Below, in pieces: positions 20,834 through 32,675 of a stretch of DNA of 64,000 nucleotides. Origin of the DNA: Exophiala sp. HKRS030. Lineage: Eukaryota > Ascomycota > Eurotiomycetes > Chaetothyriales > Herpotrichiellaceae. Under the pieces are notes generated by a model. That model was not told where the DNA came from and ran no database searches. It saw only the letters and a list, made by a program, of their open reading frames with translations. Location: positions 3,410,001 to 3,474,000 of the forward strand of contig JAHWDD010000006.1 of NCBI GenBank assembly GCA_023897205.1. The letters are read 5' to 3'. Position 1 is the first letter of the stretch. Every line of letters begins with the position of its first letter. The position numbers and the translations under genes were made by a program.

Positions 20834-22057
20834 CTGCTGCAAGCCTATCCTTGATCACTCGATCGCTTTCAAATACCGCAGAGTCATGAAAATGGGCCCT
20901 TTCTTCACACAGTTTGCAGAAACATGGGCTTAAAGAAAAGGGTTCCCAGAATCAGAACCTCGTGGAGCCAAGACCTGGTAGCAGTACGTTGTATAGGTTT
21001 GCTTGGAGTGTACAGAATGACCCCAATGCGATGTTCGTTGTCACATCTGTAAATAAGGCTACTTGCATGTTGCCCAGCTTCCGGGGCCAGTATACAATGC
21101 TCGGACGACGGGCGCCAGTGACATAATCATGCTCACCTCCTTCCTAGTCGACTTTAACTTGAATGCTGGGATTGCACTTTGAAGTTCGAGATCCAAAGGT
21201 AGGTTTATTGAAGCTCACGAAACGTCGAGGTTGCGATTAGGCAGATAGCGCAGTCTTGGCGCTACGGCGACACATTCATTAGGCATGCGCAAGGCTGCAG
21301 AGTCGAGCGAGGGAGCGCAGAGAAAACGCTCCCTCATCTATACAACATTTCACACTACGTTGTCTGCGTAGCGTCATTGATGACGAGCTTGCCTTGGTGC
21401 CTAGTGCCGAATCTCGTAAATTAATCATTGTATTTAGATTTTACTAGATCAGAGTGAACGTAAGCACATTGTCTTGTTCTGACGCAGAATTCCAAAGGCT
21501 CCTTGACGCAAGGCGCGCATTGGCGGGTCTCTTGAAACATTCCTACGGAACAGAAGCTTTCCGGATAAGCGCAACCGAACAATACTCGATCCAGAACGCA
21601 GAAGACTTAATGAAGACTATGTGGGCTCTTGCATGCAGCGGGCTGTGTTAACTCGTGTTCCGGGACCCGTTTTTGCTGCCCACACAACGCAGTTCCCCCA
21701 TCGCCAACATTGCTAACCTGAAACTGACGTGGTCTCAACTTCTCGGCTTTGAGGTGAAACCATATGCTGCTACTGCTTTTCCGACAGAGTTTTGTCGAAG
21801 CATTCGTATCGCAAACTTGGAGCGTCGTTGAGATCATGGCGTGTACATTCAAAAAGCTTGGATCCGATGACGATTTGTCCCAACTGCACTTGTGTTTTGA
21901 TACTAGTGAGTAGAGGGATCCACACGTTTCTCTACATCAAGAATGAAACTTGATTATCTCCTCTATTATTCTACGACGGCTCGACTACTACTTCTCTCAC
22001 TCGATTGGAACTCCCCTCCTCCGATCATACGCAATATCATTTCTTCTACAGCACACT
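20834..22057. other. intergenic region, no gene seen
   Basis: About 1.2 kb upstream of the DHA1 gene. Only short frames without signatures. I see no repeats or RNA gene. Confidence 0.5.
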
Positions 22058-24174
22058 ATGGAGGCCGCCGCACCATGGAGCTACAGGATGCGAAGAGCTT
22101 CTCGACGATTTACGACCATCGAGGGATGGAGAGAAGTCGGTCAAGGAGTCTACACAGTCGCTGGATCTGGCATCCGGACCATTACAATTGACACGGATTT
22201 CGATTTTGACCACTACTCATCTGATGTTGTACCTCAGACGCGACCAGGAAAGTCTCGCTTGTCGGAAAGATACAGTACCACGAGCAGCCATAGACCAGAC
22301 ACAACCAGGGAACACCAGACTTTTTGGCCAGAGGATGTAGCTGCAGATGAAGAGCGTCACCTTTCTATCTTGCCGGTTCCTTTAACGCCTAACCGGGCAT
22401 TTCAAATCCAACAGGAGTTACCGTACCATATCTTCTCCAAGAGGAAGAAGTGGATTGTGGTTTGGATCATCGGGTTTGCTGGGCTCTTCTCAGGGCTCTC
22501 CTCGAACATCTACTTTCCATCGCTTGACATAATCGCAAAAGTATGGTCAACCCAAGTTCTCACAGAGCGCTCATAAGACGCCTTCTCATAGTGTTCAGGA
22601 TCTTCACGTCAGTTTGGGAGCGGTCTCACTCACAATCACCTCTTACTTGATCGTTCAAGGTATATCCCCGCTTATATGGGGATCTCTTTCGGATGTTCTC
22701 GGCCGCAGGCCTATTTACATTTATTCTTTCGCTGTCTACATCGGTGCCAATGTGGCCCTCAGCTTTTCCCCAACTTTGCTGTTCTGTTGATTTTCAGGGG
22801 TTTGCAAGCAGCTGGAAGTGCCTCAACGGTTAGTATTGGTGAGCCTTTCGTGGACTTCTATGGCGAGCAAAAAGCTGACTTCCTGAGGGAATGGTGTCAT
22901 TCAAGATATCGTCCCACCTTCAGAGAGAGGTGGATTTCTCAGCTTCTACCAAGCCAGTATGTCGTGCTCACGACACCAGAAGGTTTGGCCATAGCTGACT
23001 GGTACCAGTCCGCAACTTTAGTATAGCCGTTGGTCCTGTGATTGGCGGTCTACTGGGCAATTTTCTTGGATTCAGGTCTGTCTCCGGCTCTTCTGGGTAG
23101 ATTCAAGAACTACTACTAATTGCTCTCACAACCCAGATCCATCTTCATTTTCTTGTTCGTTCTCTCAATTCTAACACTCTTCGCAATAATCTTGTTTTTA
23201 CCAGAAACAATGCGAAGTATTGCTGGCGATGGCAGCTTACGCCTGAAAGGCATCTATCAACCTGTCATATACCGCTTCAAGAAGGAACCACCTTACATGA
23301 CTGACCCTGGCGAGAATTTCGACCCTCCAGCAATAACAGCGACGACCTTTGTGGAGCCTTTGAAACTGTTGAAGGAGAAAGACTTTATCACTAATCTAGC
23401 TTTCGGAGGTGTGGTGTACGCGATTTGGAGCATGGTCACCGCCAGTACAACAAACTTGTTCAAAAACGAGTTTCACCTTAATGAGCTACTAGTGGGTTTA
23501 GTGTTTCTTCCAAATGGTGAGCACCCTGCCTGTACCTCACTTTTAGCAACGCAATCATTGAGGAGATCTCCCTAGGTCTGGGCACCATTATCGGATCAGC
23601 AATCATCGGCAATCTCTTGAACAGAGATTACGCTCTCACGGAGAAGCAGTACAAACTCTCCCACGGACTTCCAGAAGACCATAAACTCCCTAGAAAGAAC
23701 GTTCCTGACGATTTTCCCATCGAGCATACTCGTCTTCGTCATCTTTGGTGGATCGTTGGCCTCTTCATCTTTTCGACATCTAGTTACGGCTGGACTCTCT
23801 CATCTTCGACCTTAACCGCTAGACCTGGCTGGATTACGCTCCCTCTCTTTCTGCAATTCGTCATAGCTGCTACTTCGAATGCGGTGTTTGCAATAAATCA
23901 AACTCTGCTGTCAGACCTATGTCCCGGGAAAGGAGCAAGTAGCACGGCGATCAACAATTTGGTCAGGTGCACAATAGGAGCGGTAGGTGTTGCATTCATC
24001 GAAAGAATGATTACTGTTTTAGGAGTGGGACCGAGTTTCACGGCCCTGGGGCTGAGTACTATGGCTTGTATGCCACTTTTAGTTCTGGAGTGGTACTGGG
24101 GAATTGAGTGGAGGGCACGGAGAGCAGAAAAGGCGAGGGCGAGGCAGGAAGCGAAGGTCGTCTATCGTGGCTAA
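22058..24174 (+). pseudogene. MFS DHA1 multidrug-type transporter with single-base frameshift
   Basis: Six exons can be laid out: 22058-22540, 22599-22838, 22888-22956, 23009-23075, 23137-23516 and 23576-24174. The protein has a long cytosolic N-terminus, then WIVVWIIGFAGLFSGLSSNIYFPSL (TM1), DLHVSLGAVSLTITSYL, GSLSDVLGRRP (motif A), RGLQAAGSASTVSIG (motif B), VPPSERGGFLSFYQ, FSIAVGPVIGG (the DHA1 motif C region) and a 12-TM finish. In exon 2 the frame slips after ALSFSP. The four-C run at 22768-22771 is one base short, the in-frame reading then hits TGA, and the next frame resumes NFAVLLIFRG. Adding one base also restores the phase at the following donor. It is probably a drug or metabolite exporter of the plasma membrane, and either a recent pseudogene or a homopolymer read error. 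The start at 22058 (MEAAAPW) is preferred; an in-frame ATG at 21950 is possible. Confidence 0.75.
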
Positions 24175-24677
24175 CTACGACAAAAAATCTTCCTGTCTGG
24201 TATGGGCGGGTTAGGGACATATTTGAGGAAAAAGCGTTGATAGAATTGAGATGTATTACTTAGACTAGAAGCTCCATCGCGGATATTGGTACCTGACTTT
24301 AACCCGAGCAAAGATAAATCTACTTAGCACTTTGAAATTCATGGTTATGACTCTAATTTCATTCTCCGGCTGATATCAATGTCTAGGCCGCCTTCAAAGA
24401 CTACAAGACGTAACACCATTCTTCCATGCTGATGAGAAGGTCTTCGCCAGACTTTGCGTTCCAGAAGTGGTGTCGTTCATTGCCAAACAGCGAGCAGCAC
24501 AATTTGCTTCCACAATACCGAGGTGCCATTCCATGGCCACAATTTATCTATATTCCATACCTGGGATAATCTCGGGATCTGAGTATCCTTATATTTCGTA
24601 CCGTCGGTCAGAAAACGGGTTTGTCATCTGTGGCGCTGCTGGCGAGCTTACAGGTGCCTAGCATCGCGCAGATATCA
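24175..24677. other. intergenic region between convergent genes
   Basis: About 500 bp between the ends of the DHA1 gene and the minus-strand membrane protein gene. Presumably both 3' UTRs; nothing else seen. Confidence 0.5.
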
Positions 24678-25447
24678 TTAATAACTTGTCAGAAGCTTGG
24701 ATGCTCGACTATTACTAACCGGAAATGTTATAATAGGACGCTTCTTGGCCTTTTTCTGCTTCTTCCTTCTCCAAAAGATCAGGCCAGCGGCGAAGATGAC
24801 AGACAAACCGCCTAAATTCAGTTCAGCTGCACTGCACAGAAGCCGAAAAGAGATGTCTTACCAAGTAAGCCCAAAGCAATCAAAGCCTGCAGCGCAGCGC
24901 GAGGAATTACCGGCCTAACACTCTGAGCCGGCACTGGAGCCGGTGAAGTACTCGTTGCTGGTTCGGACGTCCCGTTTGTGGGCGGGACCGGTGCCGCTGC
25001 AAGGCTTGGTCTTGTAGGTTCTCCGTTACTAGTCACTGTAACGGTGACTGGAAGCTGCGTGACGAAAATCGTAGTTCCATTTCTGGCGGTTGTTACAGTC
25101 GTTGAATCGAGTATCGTTGCGAAGACGGTCTTTGTTGGCGAAGGACATGAGGTTGCTGGGCTGAAGGACGATAAGAAGCTACTGCGTGTGGTCGATATGG
25201 TTGGTGAACTAGACCGCCGAGAGCTTGTCAATGTTGTGAATACTGCCCTTGTAGGACTGGGAGAGCGCAGTGTTGTAGCTGTCGTGAGAGCCCCTTCAAT
25301 TTCTTCTTCCACAGTTACTTGTCGAATTACTAAAGCCTCCGGTCTCCCCTTTCTCTTACCCCGAGGCTGGATCATGTTAGGTATGAAAAAGAACTCCAGC
25401 ACAAGCGTACCAGGTTTTTTGGGCAATGGTTGTCCGCTGGACGACAT
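24678..25447 (-). CDS. Ser/Thr-rich single-pass membrane protein, function unknown
   Basis: Two exons (25447-24862, 24811-24678) around a 50-bp intron (GTAAGA..TTTAG) give 239 residues. The first half is rich in Thr and Ser (runs such as TTATTLRSPSPT and STTVTTARNGTT), like heavily O-glycosylated wall or sensor proteins. Residues from about 188 form one membrane span, RAALQALIALGLLGGLSVIF with AAGLIFW after it, assembled only by the splice, and are followed by a basic anchor RRKKQKKAKKRP. That order (Ser/Thr-rich outside, one span, basic stop-transfer) fits a type I-like surface protein, but no clear cleavable signal peptide is visible at the chosen Met. An upstream first exon is therefore possible. 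I recognise no family. Confidence 0.6.
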
Positions 25448-26261
25448 GGATTCTATAATATCTTAAACGTCACCATTTCTCCAGATCAAACAATATCTGG
25501 TGGAAGTCAATAAACTCAGACATCCGAGCAATGATCCCCTGGCCGAGCCAGAGTTGGGGGTTTCTAGCCTGCTTCTGACGTCCTCGAAGCGCTCTGAAAC
25601 CTGTACAGGTCCGGCCAGCGGAAGATATCAAATCCTGAAGCTTTTCATCGCGAACGCCTGTGGCTGAGTCTGATACAAAGAAGTGGTTCTGCAACCATTA
25701 TGGGAGTGCCAAAACCTATAAGCATGCCATGCTTTCTCCGCCAAGAAAGCTTGTTGTTACATCTGATCCCAATGTAGCGTCTTGGTGGCTTTGAGGGGGA
25801 GATACCTGAAACTTCGTAACTCTTACTCCGCACACCCGTGCTAGAGATAACCTTTTCTACTCATACTGCACACTCATTTGTGGGACAAAAGTCTATTTTG
25901 AGCATCCTGAAGCATCGATTTACGGATGATTGTTTCAGTTCCCATAATCTGAGGGAGGAATTCATGCAGGGACATAGTCACATGCGCCCGGAAAGTATTC
26001 CTCGCCGACGCAGTGAAGAGAATACGAAGGAAAGACTTGTAAAGCATCTTGAAACGTGTCACAATCACCATAAGATCGAGTGATATTTGGGATTCTTCAA
26101 CAGAGTTGTCTTACATGACGGCAACAACTACCATAAGACAGTCGCCTGTTCTCCAACATGGCCATTTCATCTTCGTTTAAGCGCAAGACTCGTTGCTGCA
26201 GAGAGCCAGAGCTTCTACCAAATCGCACAACGTATCGATACCTTGGTCGATTCAGGTCACC
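25448..26261. other. divergent intergenic region
   Basis: About 810 bp between two divergent genes for surface-type proteins. Short frames only. It may hold an unseen first exon of the minus-strand gene. Confidence 0.4.
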
Positions 26262-27887
26262 ATGGCTCTCTCAGGGCTAATCTTCCTCTTCATTCTATCA
26301 TTGACTGGCTGGTATCCATGCGGATCCATGGTGGTGGCAGCGATTGCCGACAGTTATAGATCATCCCACCACTTCGCATATAGTCTCCATACCCGGGATG
26401 AAGACCTGGCAAAGTTTGGTGACACTATTAATGTTCTTGGCCTGGTCTGTCAAATTGATCCATAATAGAAACCCTGGAGCTAATGAATTCCACAGATGGA
26501 AAGGACCGACCAAGATTTCGTCGACGGCTTAGCCTTAGATATCCTATCGCCCACAAATCGGACTCTCATCGTAGAACAGAATCGCTCTCCACTCTGCGGA
26601 TCATTTGTGTCGGGTTCTAATGGGGAACCTTTCATGGCCGTGTCAAATTACTCATACGTAGTCCGTATGAACGAAATAGCAAATGATCTGGTCGCCAAGA
26701 TTGAACTCCCTTATGACCCCGAGGTTCTGCAGGACATGGGCGTTGATGTTGCGAACACCTACGTGGGCGTCTTGTCCGAAGACAAGACTTCCTGGATGGT
26801 TTCTGAATCGCAGAGAAACGTGCATGTGTAAGTGCCTCTTCCTATCATCATGCCATGCGTCCTTTTCTTGGTACTGTTTGCAGCGGATGTTGACTCCATG
26901 ATACCACAGAACTGAGAATAAAACTCGCATTATAAAGATGACGTCCTTAGAAGGCGAGTATATCCTCTTGGGTCGCAAAACCGCGGATACAGCAAACATT
27001 TTTGTGCAGTATGGACAGGGTGCCACGCGGACGGTTAATATTACCGGTGGCCATGGCGTCCAACAAGCCGAGTTTATCGACGGCTTGAGATTTTCTGTTC
27101 TGGCAAATGGAAGCATGTCTTTGAACACTGAAATTCGTGGCGGTGGGGTGGAGCAAGAAATAATCCCACAAGGATTTATCGCAATCAGTAAGTTATTCCT
27201 ACCTATCACTGATTCCGAATGTTCAAGAAAAAGACTAAAGTGAAGCCAAAGACTCGTATACATGGTCCGTCAATACCAGTAATGCCCAGAATCTTAGAGA
27301 TGCCTCCCTGCTCGTGCCTTGTAAGTTCCACATTCCACCATGTGCATGATTCCCCGTCATCACTCTCCTCGCATGCAATCTTTATACCTGTGGTATGACG
27401 GCTTCTTGAGCTGACTTGAAGATAAAAAGATACACCTTCTCGTCTTCCTCCCAATGCAATACCCGTTTTAGCCCATCGCCCCGCTGTGGAAAGATCTACG
27501 ACCCCAGAATCAAATTCCACCCGGACCGTGGCATCATCAGTAGCACGGTTTACTATTGTCCAATCTGAGGGCACCTCGAATCCCTTCTTGATGAGCGAGC
27601 AATCGCCTGGCTCCTCTACAGCACGATTTGCCATCACTGGTTTGACTGCGCTGGATGGCGATTACCTCCTTCTCGCTGGAGGAAAGTCGCAGGAATCCGG
27701 TGAGAGCGCCACTGGTGTCAAGAATGGGACCACGAGTAGTAGTCCGGCTGCAACCAGTAATTCCAGCAATGTCCCTGTCACTCCGTTAAATGGTGCTGGG
27801 AGTAGCAGGCAACGATTTAACTCTGCATCTGCGTACGGGGTGCTAGCTTCGTGGACCATGGTGGTTGCCTTAGTCTTACAATTATGA
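26262..27887 (+). CDS. putative GPI-anchored surface protein of unknown function
   Basis: Five exons (26262-26444, 26496-26827, 26910-27187, 27252-27320, 27430-27887) join in phase to 439 residues. The N-terminus MALSGLIFLFILSLTG is a good signal peptide. The body is a beta-rich, N-glycosylation-rich protein with repeated small modules ending in phrases like LEGEYILLGRK and LDGDYLLLAGG, and segments MGVDVANTYVG, IFVQYGQGATRTVNI and NSYTWSVNT. After a Ser/Thr/Gly-rich stalk, the last residues (SASAYGVLASWTMVVALVLQL in outline) look like a GPI attachment signal. It probably sits in the plasma membrane or wall. Exon 1 is the least certain part: an alternative start at 26398 (MKTWQSLVTLLMFLAWS) with a donor at 26449 is also in phase and also gives a signal peptide. 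Confidence 0.68.
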
Positions 27888-28302
27888 AATCGATGTCAAT
27901 AGCGTAAAATGTAATGTCAATCAAACCAAAACGACGGAACTCACTCCATGCTACATTCAAGCATAAAACCAGGCTTGTAGGCAGAAGAGTGGCTTTTCTG
28001 TAAAGTGCCTCGACTGCTGACAAGTAGTGCCTGCTAAGCAATGGAGTTGCTCTTGGACCAGGGGTCGGCTTGACTCTTAGCCGCGTCATCGTATCTATGC
28101 CCCTCGCCTTGGTATGGCTTTAAACCCAGCTCCATTCCCCATAAAGCATGGATAGAATTCTTGTTATCACGCAGATATACGCCTGTCGGTTAGAGACTGT
28201 ATTATGTTTCTTTGACACTTTCTTTGACACTTCTGAGTCTCCTTTCGGCGAATTGGGCTACTGAACCATTTCTAGGCCTGTTCTCATAGACACGCAGTGC
28301 CA
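27888..28302. other. intergenic region upstream of the AIM6-like gene
   Basis: About 415 bp, no gene seen. It contains a tandem TTTCTTTGACACT duplication at about 28207-28231. Confidence 0.45.
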
Positions 28303-29622
28303 ATGCTGGTCCATCTGAGACTGCCCCAAGGGTGGCGACACTGTACACCTTCTTCGAGGATATCAAGGGTGTCACGAAATGTCCTCTTCCTGGTGGTAGG
28401 GACGTTTGCCGTCATGTGAGTATCCTTGGACAAACTCAGCTTCTGAAAGAGCCGACCTGATCGATATTGTAGTGGATTTCTTTCTACTTTGGAATATGTG
28501 CTGGAATTTGTAGCCACATTGGCTCCCGACCGATTTGAGTGGACTCTAAACTACAGCGTTCAAAATAAAGTCGCGGAGCAGTTTTCGCATTGGCCTACCG
28601 ATGCCATAGCAGACGGACGGCCGGTTCACTGCCATTCTCACAACGACTACTGGAGAAAGGTGCCACTGTACTCAGCCATCGATGCAAGTTGCACCAGCGT
28701 CGAAGTCGATGTATGGCTCGTTCGTGGGGTCCTCTACGTCGGGCATAGAAGATTGGCGTTGACTTCGGAGCGCACTCTGCAGAATTTGTACATCAACCCT
28801 CTGTTGACGCTACTGGAAAGACAGAATCCATTGCATCCTTTCTATTCAGAAGGGAACTATGCGTCAGATGCAAATGAGAAATTTCCTCTCAGCGGCGTTT
28901 TCGATGTCGATCCGGCACAGACCCTTGTGCTCCTCGTTGATTTCAAGTCCTATGGTCCAGATATCTGGTGGGAACTCCAGTCACAATTATCTCCCCTTCG
29001 AGACAAAGGTTACTTGACCTATTTCAATGGAACAGACATAGTGGAAGGGCCGGTCACGATAGTAGCAAGCGGCGAAGCGCCGTTTGACTGGTTGACGGCA
29101 AATCAAACATATAGGGACGTGTTCTTCGATGCGCCGCTGGCCGAGCTGGGCGACCATTCCCTTGTGTGGCCGAATCCAAATCGCGCCGAAGACCCAACAA
29201 GAGCGTATAAACAAAGCTCCCCTGTACCTGGGTTGGACTCCGTTACCACCACGTGCCAAAAAGAGGAGGCAGAAAAGGGAGAGCTTAGCACTGGGAAAGT
29301 ATGGCAGGTCTTTGACCAAGGCGATCTTCTCTACGACAAGTTCAACAGCTACTATGCCTCTGCTAGCTTTACAAAGTCCATTGGGCGCGTTTGGGGCACC
29401 CGGTTGAGCCAGCATCAGCTCCAGCTGATTCGGAGTCAAATTCGAGGAGCTCATCGACGGGGTTTGAAGGTGCGTTACTGGGGCGTGCCTCGGTGGCCAA
29501 TTGGCCTAAGGAATCACATTTGGCATATATTGATGAGAGAAGGCGCAGACGTCCTCAGTGCGGACGATCTGTTTGGTGCAACACAGACTGATTGGAGACG
29601 AGAACGGAGTCGTTCTGGATAG
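28303..29622 (+). CDS. AIM6-like PLC/GDPD-type phosphodiesterase
   Basis: Two exons (28303-28415, 28473-29622; 57-bp intron) give 420 residues. A membrane span (VLFLVVGTFAVIGFLSTL) near residues 29-46 is followed by the AIM6 signature HSHNDYWRKVPLYSAI and VEVDVWLV, then LLVDFKSYG and a C-terminal VRYWGVPRWPIGLRN..GADVLSADDL. The fold is the TIM-barrel of PI-PLC/glycerophosphodiester phosphodiesterases, whose HxHND motif holds catalytic His residues. Yeast AIM6 was named from a mitochondrial-inheritance screen; its reaction is not established. The large lumenal or extracellular domain with several N-glycosylation sites suggests a membrane-anchored, outward-facing enzyme. Confidence 0.85.
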
Positions 29623-30461
29623 CTGGTACGGTGGTAGACCCTCCCCATCCAAGTAGATGGCACATATACCACGTCAGGCTTCCATTTTCTTCGACATTTG
29701 TCTCTTGCTGCGCCACCATAGAATGTAAATCATGCAACAACCACCTTGACAGAGTTGCTTCTGATAGGAAGCTTACGTTTCCACGAAGCCAGGGACGCGT
29801 GGCCTTTCGTGAACCTCAACCCCCAATTGGCTTATGCCAAGCTATGCCAAGATTATATAAGCATTTAGTCAAATCGAGACAAGATTAAGGAAAAAGGCTT
29901 AAACGGCAGATTATGTAACACTCCTAGTAGCCTTGACCAATCCTTCCCCATAGTCTCCTCTTTTCTTGCATCCCTATCTCGAGCATTTCCACTTATCTCG
30001 ATCTTCGATATTCGCACCAGTTGGAGCCACCGCACCCTTGAGCCGTGTCTTTTCCATCTCTGTGATGTGAAGCATTTCCTTCATTGGCTCACTTCAATGC
30101 AAGGTGCCACCCCAATGCTAGCGGCAGATAGTTACCCTCTTTGGGCCTGAAGGTCTGTTAGTATTTGGCCTACCCCGGGCGAGAAGTTGAGAAATGTCCC
30201 GCTATCTCTCCACTGAAAGCTCTCTGATCCATAGGCGAAACCCTATTGCTCAACTACCTCGCTCTGCTGAACCTAAAGACAGCGGCGAATACTCATCCCA
30301 ACATTGAAGCTGTCGCTGGTAACCCAATCTCTGCCCTTCCAAATCGCAGCCAGCTTCTGCCTTTTAACTTCTGCCTGCCGCCGATTTTCAATCAACCTGA
30401 ATCCTCGCAAAGGTCTTTATTACCCGCTAGCTTGCAATCTTCCTCGTCGTTGTTAGGAGAA
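29623..30461. other. intergenic region, pyrimidine-rich promoter/5' UTR of the PAP2 gene
   Basis: About 840 bp. The part from 29940 on is rich in C/T tracts, typical of fungal core promoters and 5' UTRs. AGCTATGCCAAG-like short direct repeats occur near 29838-29852. No gene. Confidence 0.45.
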
Positions 30462-31611
30462 ATGGTGCTCAGTCTCTCGCTGCTGTTTTCCTACCTCTTT
30501 GACTGGATTGTGATCGCGTGAGTGTCTCTGTGCCAGCCATTCCTGTTGCTCTAGCGGTTGACTTTCTCCTACCAGTGGTATCGCTGCTGGCGGCGGTGTC
30601 TTGAACTACATCAGTGGATATCATAGACCGTTTTCCCTGACAGATGTCACCATTGCTTATCCAAATAAGCCGGACATCGTATCCATCCCAGTTGTCATCA
30701 TCGTCGCGCTCGTTGCACCCGCTGCCATTATCGCAGTCGTGAACGTTAGCTCCGTGCCCCTGTTCCGCGATCGGGCGGAAAGACGATGGTTCAGAAGAGT
30801 CCTGTGGGAAATACATATTGGCTGGCTTGGACTATGTACGGGGCTTGCTGTTACGCTTTTCGTGACCTCTGGGCTCAAAGACGTGGTTGGAAAGCCTAGG
30901 CCGAATTTATTGGCACGATGTCAGCCAGATTTGACTCGCATACCTCAATTTGTCGTTGGCGGCTTTGGAGATTCGCTGAATTCTGAGGCAGAATCGCTCG
31001 TCACCGGAGCCATATGCCAGCAATCTGACCATCGACTCCTCGACGATAGCTTCGCAGCTTTTCCTTCTGGTCACTCCTCGTTCTCTTGCGCCGGCTTGGT
31101 CTATCTCAGCTTGTGGCTCTGTGCACGCTTTTCGCTTGGGCTGCCATATCTTTCATTGAATACCAACTCAAACGCTGGTGGGAAACGCAAAGCAGCTGCT
31201 TCAGCAAGGGATAGGCAGGCAGCACCTCCTCTATGGCAGACTACCTTAGCCTTCGCGCCCATCGTGGCGGCAATGTTTATTTGTGCAAGCAGGTACGCAG
31301 ATTTCCATCATGCCGGATTCGACATTATCAGTGGTGCCGTTATCGGGACTGTTTTGGCTTTTATCAGCTTTCGGATTTATCACCTGCCGATCCGACGAGG
31401 ATACGGCGTGCTGGCTTGGGGTCCAAGATCGAAACGCCATCCTTTCATCAATGGTTTATATCATGATGAAGTTGAGGATGAAGAACGAGGCGGTGTTACT
31501 GATTATGAGCTCAATAACTATAACACCGGGCCACCGGAGAGAGTGTCTACTGGTGCATCGGCCCAATCTACTTCACCAATCGGTACCAGGACTATCATCC
31601 GGTCCAACTGA
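30462..31611 (+). CDS. PAP2-family lipid phosphate phosphatase (DPP1/LPP1-like)
   Basis: Two exons (30462-30517, 30576-31611; 58-bp intron) give 363 residues. All three PAP2 motifs are present: KDVVGKPRP (K-x6-RP), PSGHSSFS (central SGH) and SRYADFHHAGFD (SR-x5-H-x3-D). The protein has about six hydrophobic segments and a polar C-terminal tail. Enzymes of this type remove phosphate from diacylglycerol pyrophosphate, phosphatidate and related lipids at vacuolar or Golgi membranes. The first exon supplies the N-terminal hydrophobic segment (MVLSLSLLFSYLFDW) and joins in phase, which supports the start at 30462 over the internal methionine at 30601. Confidence 0.92.
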
Positions 31612-32675
31612 GATATCGGTGATGATCGAGAGGTTGGTAACATGGTCACGTCTCACGTTCCTAGCATTCTATCGAATTCTGAAAGACCGTTATGGCCTAA
31701 TTCTCAACCCCATCTTGTGAGAAAGCTACGCGAATAGCATTATCAAGGAAAATAAGAATAGCGATAGTTCAAGGACAAATAGTCTATAGATAGTCCAATG
31801 TAGCGGAGACATCTATTGGTATGGAGGAGTTAATGATTATATCGACTAGTTTATTCTAGAAGGCTATAATTAAATTTAGTCGGACGCTTCCTAACCTAAC
31901 CTGTCTAGAAACCAACCAAGTCCTTCCACAGTTACACATTGCGCTATTAAGGCTGGTGAGATGTATGGTAAGAATCAAACGCGACGGAGTGAACCATGAA
32001 CCAACGTCGTAAATGTTTATGTCTACCCGACATCTGGCCATGTAGCCGCGCAGTGGTTATGCGAAGTACATTTTATCGTATTTATAAGCAGATGTTAGTT
32101 GTGGAGAAGACTAGCCCTTGAGCCTACAAATGATTTCTAAGTAGCTACTACGTAGGATCCTAAATGCTCTTAAGAGACAATATCAAGGCGTCCAGTACTT
32201 TATGTATTTCATTACTCATGTCCTCGATAGCGCGCCACGTTTACCGAGGTTACCGCGATTCTGACATTCAAGCTGGATTTATCTTAGCCATTGATTCGCG
32301 AACATTTTCCATCTCCACTTGTTTCTGACCACACGTCGAATCCCCGCAAATGAACATATGGGGCAAAGTCAGAATTAAACGATGATTTCCAGAAGCTCGT
32401 GGGTGGGGTAGACGGAAATGGGCACAGATAGCAATGCAATGTCAGAAACGGTCGGAGTCCGGGGTTCCTTTCAGTTGCACTGAGAGTTACCAGGCTTTCA
32501 CAACAGCAAAAATATTAGTAATTCTCCGTTGGATGGTGAAAAGCTATAAATTGTCTTCTAGATTCCTCGCTGTTCACATTCTAGGTCTTGGTGTACAAGA
32601 GAACGCAACATCAGAACCCCCAAAAACGCACGGCAGAGGAAGCATCAAAAGGAAAACGGCTCGGAGAATTCAATA
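31612..32675. other. intergenic region, no gene seen
   Basis: About 1.06 kb, locally AT-rich around 31730-31870. No credible frame, RNA gene or repeat family seen. Confidence 0.5.

Noticed and set aside
24678..25447. Idea that the Ser/Thr-rich protein is a WSC- or Mid2-type wall sensor
   Set aside because: The overall layout fits but there is no WSC cysteine pattern and no clear signal peptide, so it is left as unknown.
28987..29454. 155-codon minus-strand frame inside the AIM6-like gene
   Set aside because: Antisense shadow of a well-supported coding exon with no features of its own.
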